Assembly (NCBI GenBank): GCA_031769625.1 | Contig: JAUIMM010001409.1 | Location: forward strand, 1,179,501 to 1,243,500 | Length of the DNA stretch: 64,000 nt | Source of the DNA: Taudactylus pleione | Lineage: Eukaryota; Chordata; Amphibia; Anura; Myobatrachidae | Direction: 5' to 3' | Part shown: in pieces, positions 1 to 10,940 of the stretch | Layout: each line of letters starts with the position of its first letter | Numbering within the stretch: position 1 is the stretch's first letter | The notes under the pieces: generated by a model | What the model saw: only the letters and a program-made list of their open reading frames with translations | What the model was told of the DNA's origin: nothing | The model's database searches: none | Made by a program: the position numbers and the translations under genes

Positions 1-99
1 CCGATCCGAATCAGGCTCGACTTTTCCCGCCTGACTCGGATCTGAAATCGAGGCAAAACGTCATCATCCCGCCTTCCGAGTCTCGCGGGTTTTGGATCC

Positions 100-107
100 T
101 ATATAAG
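100..107 (+). promoter_or_regulatory. TATA box of hAT copy 1
   Basis: TATATAAG sits about 100 bp from the element's left end, in a GC-rich context, and is conserved in copy 2 (29640-29647, minus strand). A transcription start about 25-35 bp downstream, near the CGCCATTTT sequence, is inferred. It would drive transcription through the leader and the 160-bp array toward the ATG at 2430. Confidence 0.6.
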
Positions 108-109
108 GT

Positions 110-440
110 ACCCACGTCGGCGCCATTTTCTCACTCGGCTGTGGACAGTGAAGAGGGAGGGTGGGAGTTAGGGCTGTGTAGTGTAGTGTAGTGTAGTGCT
201 GCTGTTGTCCACTACTTCAAAGTCCATAGGGGCTGGCTGTGTTGTGCTGTGCTGCTGTTGTTAATAGGGGCTGTGTCCACTACTTCAAAGTCCATAGGGG
301 CTGGCTGGACTGTGTTGTGCAGTCAGTTCTCCATAGGGGCTGTGTCCACTCCAAAGTCCTGTGCAGTGTCCCAGTCCTAAAGAGGTGCTGTAGTGTTGTC
401 CAGGGGGTGCTCTGTCCATCAGGGGTGCTCCCCCCAAGTG
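110..440 (+). other. 5' leader with 33-bp direct repeats
   Basis: G/T-rich leader between the TATA box and the 160-bp array. A 33-bp segment beginning GTCCACTACTTCAAAG occurs twice, at 207-239 and 275-307, with shorter fragments (CCATAGGGGCTG) further on. The same layout is present in copy 2 (about 29290-29535). The short open frames here are not conserved as protein and I do not call a gene. Confidence 0.6.
177..196 (+). repeat. (TGTAG)4 microsatellite
   Basis: Four tandem TGTAG units in the leader. The same site in copy 2 has seven units (29536-29570), a length polymorphism between the two insertions. Confidence 0.8.
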
Positions 441-442
441 CT

Positions 443-2410
443 AAAAAAATAATATATTTTCTGTGTTTGTGAATTGTGTGCGCAGTAGCCGCACGTGCAT
501 CAACAAAGTAGTGCCAAGCGTGCGCCTGTGTCATAAGTAAAGGGCCGGCTGGCTTGACCGTTAAAGGGTGCTGTAACCCCCGAAAGTACACTCCAGTCCA
601 AACCAAAAAAAAATTATTTTCTGTGTTTGTGAATTGTGTGCGCAGTAGCCGCACGTGCATCAACAAAGTAGTGCCAAGTGTGCGCCTGTGTCATAAGTAA
701 AGGGCCGGCTGGCTTGACCGTTAAGGGTGCTGTAACCCCCGAAAGTACACTCCAGTCCAAACCAAAAAAAAAATTATTTTCTGTGTTTGTGAATTGTGTG
801 CGCAGTAGCCGCACGTGCATCAACAAAGTAGTGCCAAGCGTGCGCCTGTGTCATAAGTAAAGGGCCGGCTGGCTTGACCGTTAAGGGTGCTGTAACCCCC
901 GAAAGTACACTCCAGTCCAAACCAAAAAAAAAATTATTTTCTGTGTTTGTAAATTGTGTGCGCAGTAGCCGCACGTGCATCAACAAAGTAGTGCCAAGCG
1001 TGCGCCTGTGTCATAAGTAAAGGGCCGGCTGGCTTGACCGTTAAGGGTGCTGTAACCCCCGAAAGTACACTCCAGTCCAAACCAAAAAAATAATTATTTT
1101 CTGTGTTTGTGAATTGTGTGCGCAGTAGCCGCACGTGCATCAACAAAGTAGTGCCAAGCGTGCGCCTGTGTCATAAGTAAAGGGCCGGCTGGCTTGACCG
1201 TTAAAGGGTGCTGTAACCCCCAAAGTACACTCCAGTCCAAACCAAAAAAAAAATTATTTTCTGTGTTTGTGAATTGTGTGCGCAGTAGCCGCATGTGCAT
1301 CAACAAAGTAGTGCCAAGCGTGCGCCTGTGTCATAAGTAAAGGGCCAGCTGGCTTGACCGTTAAAGGGTGCTGTAACCCCCAAAGTACACTCCAGTCCAA
1401 ACCAAAAAAAAATTTATTTTCTGTGTTTGTGAATTGTGTGCGCAGTAGCCGCACGTGCATCAACAAAGTAGTGCCAAGCGTGCGCCTGTGTCATAAGTAA
1501 AGGGCCGGCTGGCTTGACCGTTAAAGGGTGCTGTAACCCCCGAAAGTACACTCCAGTCCAAACCAAAAAAAAAATTATTTTCTGTGTTTGTGAATTGTGT
1601 GCGCAGTAGCCGCACGTGCATCAACAAAGTAGTGCCAAGCGTGCGCCTGTGTCATAAGTAAAGGGCCGGCTGGCTTGACCGTTAAGGGTGCTGTAACCCC
1701 CGAAAGTACACTCCAGTCCAAACCAAAAAAAAAATTATTTTCTGTGTTTGTGAATTGTGTGCGCAGTAGCCGCACGTGCATCAACAAAGTAGTGCCAAGC
1801 GTGCGCCTGTGTCATAAGTAAAGGGCCGGCTGGCTTGACCGTTAAGGGTGCTGTAACCCCCAAAGTACACTCCAGTCCAAACCAAAAAAAAATTTATTTT
1901 CTGTGTTTGTGAATTGTGTGCGCAGTAGCCGCACGTGCATCAACAAAGTAGTGCCAAGCGTGCGCCTGTGTCATAAGTAAAGGGCCGGCTGGCTTGACCG
2001 TTAAAGGGTGCTGTAACCCCCAAAGTACACTCCAGTCCAAACCGAAAAAAAATTATTTTCTGTGTTTGTGAATTGTGTGCGCAGTAGCCGCACGTGCATC
2101 AACAAAGTAGTGCCAAGCGTGCGCCTGTGTCATAAGTAAAGGGCCGGCTGGCTTGACCGTTAAAGGGTTCTGTAACCCCCAAAGTACACTCCAAACCAAA
2201 AAAATATATATTTTCTGTGTTTGTGACTTGTGTGCACTGTGGCTGCACGTGCATCAACAAAGGAGCAGCGCCAAGCGTGCGCCTGTGTCCCATAAGTAAA
2301 GAGCCGGCTGGCTCATTTCTTAAAGGGTGGTGTAACCCACAAAGTGCACTACTCTCCAGCAAAAATAAAAAAATATTTTCTGTGTTTGTGTGCGCTTTAG
2401 CCGCACGTAT
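443..2410 (+). repeat. Leader array of about 12 tandem 160-bp units (hAT copy 1)
   Basis: The motif TTTTCTGTGTTTGTG recurs near 457, 616, 776, 936, 1096, 1256, 1416, 1577, 1737, 1897 and 2056, giving a 160-161-bp period. Two diverged, shortened units follow (about 2213 and 2378). Each unit carries GCACGTGC (an E-box), CATAAGTAAAGGG, a short A-tract and then a T-rich stretch ending GTGTGCGCAG. Units fall into subtypes (TTAAAGGG with CCCCCAAAG, TTAAGGG with CCCCCGAAAG), and the same subtypes appear in copy 2. The array lies between the promoter and the ATG, so it would be 5' UTR or an intron. The 70-residue frames on the opposite strand are by-products of the repeat. Confidence 0.92.
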
Positions 2411-2429
2411 ATATATCAATATAACATAA

Positions 2430-2804
2430 ATGGAGGACCAAACTTTCTCTGATCAAAATAAAATATGGAAAGATCAAGAACCACTTCCTACTAGTGCTGT
2501 TGCTGCTGCTGGGAGTTGTTCATCATCCCAGAGAGGAAGTAGGAACATCACTACTTTTACTAAACAATTGACCCTCCAACAGTCCCTAGCGATGAGGATG
2601 AAGTACGACAGCAGTCATCCTGAAGCAAAACGTATAACTGAGGCCTTGACTGCTATGTTGGTGTTAGACGTGCGTCCGGTATCCGACATTAGTGCAGTGG
2701 GATTTAGACAATTGATGGAGGTAGTGTGTCCTCGGTTCCAAATCCCGTCTAGATTCCACCTGCATCCTCAAAGCAGCAGCGACAAGCGTGCGTCTGTCTG
2801 TTAA
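2430..2804 (+). pseudogene. hAT transposase N-terminal remnant
   Basis: The ATG start MEDQTFSDQNK matches the start of the copy 2 transposase. After about 22 residues the frame jumps to the segment equivalent to copy 2 residues about 381-468 (VAAAGS.SSSQRGSRN to RFQIPSRFH). About 360 residues, including the whole BED zinc finger, are missing. The junction lies in GCTG-rich alanine codons present at both edges, which suggests a microhomology deletion. At about 2762 the frame runs into the internal repeat array and ends after 14 repeat-derived residues (124 aa in all). What is left has neither the DNA-binding finger nor any catalytic residue. Confidence 0.9.
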
Positions 2805-4172
2805 AGGGTAGTGACACCCTCAAAGTGTGCTACACAAACAATTAAAATTTTGTTCTTTTTTTTTCTGTCTTTGTGAAATGTGTGGGCTGTAGCCGCACCT
2901 GCATCCTTAAAGCAGCAGCGACAAGCGTGCGTCTGTCTGTTAAAGGGTGGTGACACCCTCAAAGTGTGCTACACAAACAATAAAAATATTCTTCTTTTTT
3001 TTTCGGTCTTTGTGAAATGTGTGGGCTGTAGCCGCACCTGCATCCTTAAAGCAGCAGCGACAAGCGTGCGTCTGTCTGTTAAAGGGTGGTGTAACTCTCA
3101 AAGTGCTCCAAAAAATAAAAAACTATTTTTTTAATGTGTTTGTGACTTGTGTGCGATGTAGCCACACTTGCATCCTCAAAGCAGCAGCGACAAGCGTGCG
3201 TCTGTCTGTTAAAGGGTGGTGACACCCTCAAAGTGTGCTCCACAAACAATAAAAATATTCTTCTTCTTTTTTCTGTCTTTGTGAATTGTGTGGGCTGTAG
3301 CCGCACCTGCATCCTTAAAGCAGCAGCGACAAGCGTGCGTCTGTCTGTTAAAGGGTGGTGACACCCTCAAAGTGTTCTACACAAACAATTAAAATATTGT
3401 TCTTTTTTTTCGGTCTTTGTGAAATGTGTGGGCTGTAGCCGCACCTGCATCCTTAAAGCAGCAGCGACAAGCGTGCGTCTGTCTGTTAAAGGGTGGTGTA
3501 ACTCTCAAAGTGCTCCAAAAAATAAAATCTATTTTTTTATGTGTTTGTGACTTGTGCGCGATGTAGCCGCACTTGCATCCTCAAAGCAGCAGCGACAAGC
3601 GTGCGTCTGTCTGTTAAAGGGTGGTGACACCCTCAAAGTGTGCTACACAAACAATAAAAATATTCTTCTTTTTTCTGTCTTTGTGAATTGTGTGGGCTGT
3701 AGCCGCACCTGCATCCTTAAAGCAGCAGCGACAAGCGTGCGTCTGTCTGTTAAAGGGTGGTGACACCCTCAAAGTGTGCTACACAAACAATTAAAATATT
3801 GTTCTTTTTTTTTCGGTCTTTGTGAAATGTGTGGGCTGTAGCCGCACCTGCATCCTTAAAGCAGCAGCGACAAGCGTGCGTCTGTCTGTTAAAGGGTGGT
3901 GACACCCTCAAAGTGTGCTACACAAAGAATAAAAATATTCTTCTTCTTTTTTCTGTCTTTGTGAATTGTGTGGGCTGTAGCCGCACTTGCATCCTCAAAG
4001 CAGCAGCGACAAGCGTGCGTCTGTCTGTTAGAGGGTGGTGTAACCCTCAAAGTGTGCTCCACAAACAATAAAAATATTCTTTTTTTTTTTCTGTCTTTGT
4101 GAATTGTGTGGGCTGTAGCCGCACTTGAATCCTCAAAGCAGCAGCGACAAGCGTGCGTCTGTCTGTTAAAGG
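2765..4172 (+). repeat. Internal array of ten 133-140-bp units replacing transposase coding sequence
   Basis: Ten tandem units share the core GCAGCAGCGACAAGCGTGCG, then CTGTCTGTTAAAGGGTGGTG, an A-rich segment, a T-rich tract and TTTGTGAATTGTGTGGGCT. They align with the 160-bp leader unit (shared GCCGCAC.TGCATC, CAAGCGTGCG, TTAAAGGGTG, TCTGTGTTTGTG) but are diverged. Each unit carries AATAAA or ATTAAA (for example 2841, 2979, 3249, 3652, 4067) followed by a T- and GT-rich tract. Three unit types alternate with a secondary period near 406 bp. The array sits exactly between transposase parts equivalent to copy 2 residues 468 and 906, so it replaces the catalytic core. Confidence 0.88.
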
Positions 4173-4565
4173 ATTACATCGGTGACAGCATCCAAGTAGG
4201 CATGTCAGACAGTCCGTACCTGTACTGGCAGGAAAAAGAAGCAATTTGGAGGTCCCTGTACAAACTGGCTCTATTTTACCTGAGTTGCCCCCCCTCCAGT
4301 GTGTACTCCGAAAGAGTGTTTAGTGCAGCCGGGAACCTTGTTAGCGAAAGGCGTAGGAGGTTGCTTCCACAAAATGTGGAGAAGATGATGTTCATAAAAT
4401 GAATGATCAACTCTTCCAGGGAGACCAGCCTCCAGAACGTACAGAGGGACCTGTGGTTCCAGCAGGGACGAATTAATACTCTGTGAGGATGAGGATGTAC
4501 ATAACACTGAAGAGGGTGAGGAATCTGTGGATGAGGAGGATGAGGACGACTTCTTGCCTCCGTAG
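4173..4565 (+). pseudogene. hAT transposase C-terminal remnant (dimerisation region)
   Basis: Coding similarity to copy 2 resumes at DYIGDSIQVG, one residue after the predicted catalytic Glu, and continues through the hAT C-terminal dimerisation motif SSVYSERVFSAAGN to MMFIK. One A is lost relative to copy 2, giving a stop at about 4400. The acidic C-terminal tail is recognisable in another frame to about 4565 but is broken by indels. The segment has no start of its own, since the open frame leading into it is repeat sequence. Confidence 0.88.
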
Positions 4566-4617
4566 AGCCAGTTTGTGCAGGGACAGATTAATTGCCAGCT
4601 TGTTTTGTGGGGGCCCA

Positions 4618-4681
4618 AACGAACCAATCATTTCAGCCACAGTTGTGTGGCAGACCCTGGCGCTGAAATGATTGGTTTGTT
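4618..4681 (+). other. 3' subterminal hairpin of hAT copy 1
   Basis: Twenty-base arms (AACGAACCAATCATTTCAGC and its complement, one mismatch) enclose 24 bases. The hairpin lies just after the old stop region and is conserved in copy 2 (22961-23024). It could be a 3'-UTR structure or a subterminal transposase-binding site; its role is unknown. Confidence 0.75.
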
Positions 4682-5187
4682 AAAGTGTGCATGTCCTGTT
4701 TATACAACATAAGGGTGGGTGGGAGGGCCCAAGGACAATTCCATCTTGCACCTCTTTTTTTTCTTTGCATTATGTACAGTTTGGGGCCTAGTTTTTCAAT
4801 GCCATCCTGTCTGCCACTGCAGTTTCACGCCTAGATGGGTCATGTGTTTGTGCCGCCCACTCGTGTCGCTTAGCATAGTCATCCAGCTACCTCGGTGCAA
4901 CCTTTTGGACATAAAAACACTATTGTGAGGTGTGAGGTATTCAGAATAGACTGGAAATGAGTGGAAATTAAGGTTATTGAGGTTAATAATAGCATAGGAG
5001 CAGAAAAACCTACAAATTCTGTGATTTTAGCTGTTTTTATGCTTTTTTTCAAAAAAATACAGATCCAAAACACAAAACCCAGAACCCAAAACACGGAAGG
5101 GTGGTTTTGGCAAAACCAATCCAGATCCAAAACACGAAGAAAGATCCAGATCCAAAACCAAACCACAAAACACGAAAAGTGGCCGGT

Positions 5188-5206
5188 GCACACCCCTAAT
5201 CTGCAT
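5188..5206 (+). repeat. Right terminal inverted repeat of hAT copy 1 and 8-bp target site
   Basis: GCACACCCCTA (5188-5198) is the exact complement of the copy 2 left end TAGGGGTGTGC. The adjacent ATCTGCAT (5199-5206) belongs to the satellite A unit. The matching left duplication would lie outside the window. Confidence 0.85.
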
Positions 5207-8200
5207 GCCTATATTCTGTGTGTGACTGCCGGTGAATCTGCATGTCTATATTCTCTGTGTGGCTGCGGGTGTATCTGCATGTCTATATTCTGTGTGTGTG
5301 ACTGCGGGTGTATCTGCATGCCTATATTCTGTGTGCGTGACTGTGGTTGTATCTGCATGCCTGTGTTCTGTGTGTGACTGCGGGTGTATCTGCATGCCTG
5401 TATTCTCTGTGTGTGACTGCGGGTGTATCTGCATGTCTGTATTCTGTGTGTGTGACTGCAGGTGTATCTGCATGCCTGTATTCTGTGTGTGTGACTGTGG
5501 TTATATCTGCATGCCTATATTCTGTGTGTGACTGCCAGTGTATCTGCATGCCTATATTCTATGTGTGACTGCGGCTGTATCTGCATGCCTATATTCTGTG
5601 TGTGTGACTGCGGGTGTATCTGCATGTCTGTTTTCTGTGTGTGTGACTGAGGGTGTATCTGTATGCCTGTATTCTGTGTGTGTGACTGCGGGTGTATCTG
5701 CATGTCTATATTCTGTGTGTGTGACTGCGGGTGTATCTGCATGCCTATATTCTGTGTGTGTGACTGCGGGTGTATCTGCATGCCTATATTGTGTGTGTGA
5801 CTGGGGGTGTATCTGCATGTCTATATTCTGTGTATGACTGCGGCTGTATCTGCATGCCTATATTGTGTGTGTGACTGTGGGTGTATCTGCCTGTCTATAT
5901 TCTGTGTGTGACTGCGGATGTATCTGCATGTCTGTATTCTGTGTGTGTGACTGTGGGTGTATCTACATGTCTATATTCTGTGTGTTGCTGCGGGTGTATC
6001 TGCATGTCTGTATTCTGTGTGTGTGACTGCGGGTGTATCTGCATGCCTATATTCTGTGTATGACTGCGGCTGTATCTGCATGCATATATTGTGTGTGTGA
6101 CTGGGGGTGTATCTGCATGTCTATATTCTGTGTGTGACTGCTGGTATATCTGCATGTCTGTATTCTGTGTGTGTGACTGCGGGTGTATCTACATGTCTAT
6201 ATTCTGTGTGTTGCTGCGGGTGTATCTGCATGTCTGTATTCTGTGTGTGTGACTGCGGGTGTATCTGCATGCCTATATTCTGTGTGTGTGACATCGGGTG
6301 TATCTGCATCTGTATCTGTATTCTGTGTGTGACTGCGGGTGTATCTGCATGCCTGTATTCTGTGTGTGACTGCGGGTGTATCTGCATGTCTATATTCTGT
6401 GTGTGTGACTGCGGGTGTATCTGCATGCTTATATTCTGTGTGTGACTGTGGGTGTATCTGCATGCCTATATTCTGTGTGTGTGAGGGCGGGTGTATCTGC
6501 ATGCCTATATTCTGTGTGTGTTACGGCGGGTGTATCTGCATGCCTATATAATGTGTGTGACTGCGGCTGTATCTGCATGTCTATATTCTGTGTGTGTGAC
6601 AGCGGGTGTATCTGCATGCCTATATAATGTGTGTGACTGCGGCTGTATCTTCATTTCTATATTCTGTGTGTGTGACTGCGGGTGTATCTGCATGCCTATA
6701 TTCTGTGTGTGACTGCGGATGTATCTGCATGCCTTAATTCTGTGTGTGACTGCGGGTGTATCTGCATGCCTATATTCTGTGTGTGTGACAGCGGGTGTAT
6801 CTGCATGCCTATATTCTGTGTGTGTGACTGCCGGTGTATCTGCATGCCTATATTCTGTGTGTGTCTCTGCAGCTGTATCTGCATGTCTATATACTGTAAG
6901 TGTGACTGCGGGTGTATCTGCATGCCTATATTCTGTGTGTGTGACTGCGAGTGTATCTGCCTGCCTATATTGTGTGTGTGACTGGGTGTGTATCTGCATG
7001 TCTATATTCTGTGTATGACTGCGGCTGTATCTGCATGCCTATATTGTGTGTGTGACTGGGGGTGTATCTGCCTGTCTATATTCTGTGTGTGACTGCGGGT
7101 GTATCTGCATGTCTGTATTCTGTGTGTGTGACTGTGGGTGTATCTACATGTCTATATTCTGTGTGTTGCTGTGGGTGTATCTGCATGTCTGTATTCTGTG
7201 TGTGTGACTGCGGGTGTATCTGCATGCCTATATTCTGTGTATGACTGCGGCTGTATCTGCATGCCTATATTCTGTGTGTGACTGGGGGTGTATCTGCATG
7301 TCTATATTCTGTGTGTGACTGCGGGTGTATCTGCATGTCTGTATTCTGTGTGTGTGACTGCGGGTGTATCTACATGTCTATATTCTGTGTGTTGCTGCGG
7401 GTGTATCTGCATGTCTGTATTCTGTGTGTGTGACTGCGGGTGTATCTGCATCTGCATGCCTATATTCTGTGTGTGTGACATCGGGTGTATCTGCATCTGT
7501 ATTCTGTGTGTGACTGCGGGTGTATTTGCATGCCTGTATTCTGTGTGTGACTGCGGGTGTATCTGCATGTCTGTATTCTGTGTGTGACTGCGGGTGTATC
7601 TGCATGTCTGTATTCTGTGTGTGTGACTGCGTGTGTATCTAGATGCCTTTATTCTGTGTGTGTGACTGCGGGTGTTTCTGCATGCCTATATACTGTGTGT
7701 GTGACTCCGGGTGTATCTGCATGCCTATATACTGTGTGTGTGACTGCGGGTGTATCTGCATGCCTATATTCTGTGTGTGACTGCCTGTGTATCTGCATGC
7801 CTATATTCTGTGTGTGTGACTGCCGGTGTATCTGCATGCCTGTATTCTGTGTGTGTGACGGCCGGTGTATCTGCATGCCTATATTCTGTGTGTGTGACTG
7901 CGGGTGTATCTGCATGCCTATATTCTGTGTATGACTTCGGCTGTATCTGCATGCCTATATTCTGTGTGTGACTGGGGGTGTATCTACATGTCTATATTCT
8001 GGGTGTTGCTGCGGGTGTATCTGCATGTCTGTATTCTGTGTGTGTGACTGCGGGTGTATCTGCATGCCTATATTCTGTGTGTGTGACATCGGGTGTATCT
8101 GCATCTGTATTCTGTGTGTGACTGCGGGTGTATCTGCATGCCTATATTCTGTGTATGTGACTGTGGGTGTATCTACATGCCTGTATTCCGTGTTTGTGAC

Positions 8201-10940
8201 TGCAGCTGTATCTGCATGCCTATATTCTGTGTGTGACTGCGGGTGTATCTGCATGCCTATATTCTGTGTGTGACTACGGGTGTATCTGCATGCCTACATT
8301 CTGTATGTGACTGCGGGTGTATCTGCATGTCTATAATCTGTGTGTGACTGCGGGTGTATCTGCATGCCTATATTCTGTGTGTGTGACTGCGGGTGTATCT
8401 GCATGCCTATGTTCTGTGTGTGTGACTGCCGGTGTATCTGCATGCCTATATTCTGTGTGTGTGACTGCCGGTGTATCTGCATGCCTATATTTTGTGTGTG
8501 TGACTGCCGGTGTATCTGCATGCCTATATTCTGTGTGTGTGACTGCAGCTGTATCTGCATGCCTAAATTCTGTGTGTGTGACTACTGGTGTATCTGCATG
8601 CCTATATAATGTGTGTGACTGCGGCTGTATCTGCATGTCTATATACTGTAAGTGTGACTGCAGGTGTATCTGCATGCCTATATTCTGTGTGTGTGACTGT
8701 GGGTTTATCTGCATGCCTATAATCTGTGTGTGACTGCCAGTGTATCTGCATGTCTATAATCTGTGTGTGGCTGCGGGTGTATCTGCATGTCTATATTCTG
8801 TGTGTGTGACTGTGGGTGTATCTGCATGCCTATATTCTGTGTGTGAGACTGTGTTTGTATCTGCATGCCTGTATTCTGTGTGTGTGACTGCGGGTGTATC
8901 TGCATGCCTGTATTCTCTGTGTGTGACTGCGGGTGTATCTGCATGTCTGTATTCTGTGTGTGTTACTGCGGGTGTATCTTCATGCCTGTATTCTGTGTGT
9001 GTGATTGCGGGTGTATCTGCATGTCTATATTCTGTGTGTGTGATTGCGGGTGTATCTGCATGCCTATATTCTGTGTGTGTGACTGTGGTTATATCTGCAT
9101 GCCTATATTCTGTGTGTGACTGCGAGTTTATCTGCATGCCTATATTCTGTGTGTAACTGCGGCTGTATCTGCTGCCTATATTCTCTGTGTGTGACTGCGG
9201 CTGTATCTGCATGTCTGTATTCTGTGTGTGTGACTGCCGGTGTATCTGCATGCCTGTATTCTGTGTGTGTGACTGCGAGTGTATCTGCATGCCTATATTC
9301 TGTGTATGACTGCGGCTGTATCTGCATGCCTATATTCTGTGTGTGTGACTGTGGGTGTATCTGCATGCCTGTATTCTGTGTGTGTGACTGCAGGTGTATC
9401 TGCATGCCTGTATTCTGTGTATGACTGCGGCTGTATCTGCATGCCAATATTCTGTGTATGACTGCGGCTGTATCTGCAAGCCAATATTCTGTGTGTGTGA
9501 CTGCAGGTGTATCTGCATGCCTATATTCTGTGTGTGTGACTGCGGGCGTATCTGCATGCCTATATTCTGTGTGTGTGACTGCGGGTGTATCTGCATGTCT
9601 ATATTCTGTGTGTGTGACTGCGGGTGTATCTGCATGCCTATATTCTGTGTGTGTGACTGCGGGTGTATCTGCATGCCTATATTCTGTGTGTGTGACTGCG
9701 GGTGTATCTGCATGCCTATATTCTGAGTGTGACTGCGGGTGTATCTGCATGCCTATATTCTGTGTGTGTGACTGCGGGTGTATCTGAATGCCTATATTGT
9801 GTGTGTGACTGGGGGTGTATCTGCATGCCTATATTCTGTGTGTGTGACTGCGGGTGTATCTGCATGCCTATATTGTGTGTGTGACTGGGGGTGTATCTGC
9901 ATGTCTATATTCTGTGTATGACTGCAGCTGTATCTGCATGCCTATATTCTGTGTGTGACTGCGGGTGTATCTGCATGCCTATATTCTGTGTGTGACTGCG
10001 GGTGTATCTGCATGCCTATATTCTGTGTGTGTGACTGCGGGTGTATCTGTCTGTATGCCTATATTGTGTGTGTGACTGGGAGTGTATCTGCATGTCTATA
10101 TTCTGTGTGTGACTGCGGGTGTATCTGCATGTCTGGATTCTGTGTGTATGACTGCGGGTGTATCTACATTTCTATATTCTGTGTGTTGCTGCGGGTGTAT
10201 CTGCATGTCTATATTCTGTGTATGTGACTGCTGGTGTATCTGCTTGTCTGGATTCTGTGTGTGTGACTGCGGGTGTATCTGCATGCCTATATTCTGTGTA
10301 TGACTGCGGCTGTATCTGCATGTCTATATTCTGTGTATGACTGCGGCTGTATCTGCATGCCTATATTGTGTGTGTGACTGGGGGTGTATCTGCATGTCTA
10401 TATTCTGTGTGTGACTGCGGGTGTATCTACATGTCTGTATTCTGTGTGTTGCTGTGGGTGTATCTGCATGCCTGTATTCTGTGAGTGTGACTGCGGGTGT
10501 ATCTGCATGCCTATATTGTGTGTGTGACTGGGGGTGTATCTGCATGTCTATATTCTGTGTGTGACTGCGGGTGTATCTACATGTCTATATTCTGTGTGTG
10601 ACTGCGGGTGTATCTACAAGTCTGTATTCTGTGTGTGACTGCGGGTGTATCTGAATGCCTGTATTCTGTGTGTCTGCGGGTGTATCTGCATGTCTATATT
10701 CTGTGTGTGTGACTGAGGGTGTATCTGCATGCCTATATTCTGTGTGTGACTGCGGGTGTATCTACATGTCTGTATTCTGTGTGTTGCTGCGGGTGTATCT
10801 GCATGCCTGTATTCTGTGTGTGTGACTGCGGGTGTATCTGCATGCCTATATTGTGTGTGTGACTGGGGGTGTATCTACATGTCTGTATTCTGTGTGTGAC
10901 TTCGGGTGTATCTGCACACCTATATTCTGTGTGTGACTGC
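5199..10940. repeat. Satellite A, 37-39-bp unit
   Basis: About 150 head-to-tail units of the form GTATCTGCATGCCTATATTC followed by (TG)4-5, ACTGCGGG and T. Length variants come mainly from the number of TG dinucleotides. Rarer marker units (GTTGCTGCGGG, GACATCGGG, CCTGTCTATATT) recur with offsets of about 1.18 kb (5890 to 7071; 6291 to 7478) and 0.6 kb (7478 to 8086), so the array has higher-order duplications. The plus strand is G/T-rich. Open frames on both strands (for example CLYSVCVTAGVSA repeats) are consequences of a period divisible by three and are not genes. Confidence 0.95.

Larger units (their letters stand above)
1..5198 (+). mobile_element. hAT transposon copy 1, internally rearranged, left tip outside window
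   Basis: The first 200 bases match, in reverse complement, the right-hand part of the complete copy at 22442-29806. Base 1 corresponds to about 29746 there, so roughly 60 bp of the left tip lie outside the window. In order it holds a TATA promoter, a leader, an array of 160-bp units, a gutted transposase gene with a second array inside it, a 3' hairpin and the right terminal repeat. The right end GCACACCCCTA is the partner of TAGGGGTGTGC in copy 2, and the next 8 bases (ATCTGCAT) are part of the satellite unit, as expected for an 8-bp hAT target duplication. Only about 110 N-terminal and 77 C-terminal transposase residues remain, so it is non-autonomous. Confidence 0.92.

Noticed and set aside
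5199..10940. Cysteine-rich (CLYSVCVTAGVSA) repeat proteins on the plus strand
   Set aside because: The 39-bp unit is a multiple of three, and 37-bp units shift the frame every few hundred bases. There is no start context or conserved single frame.
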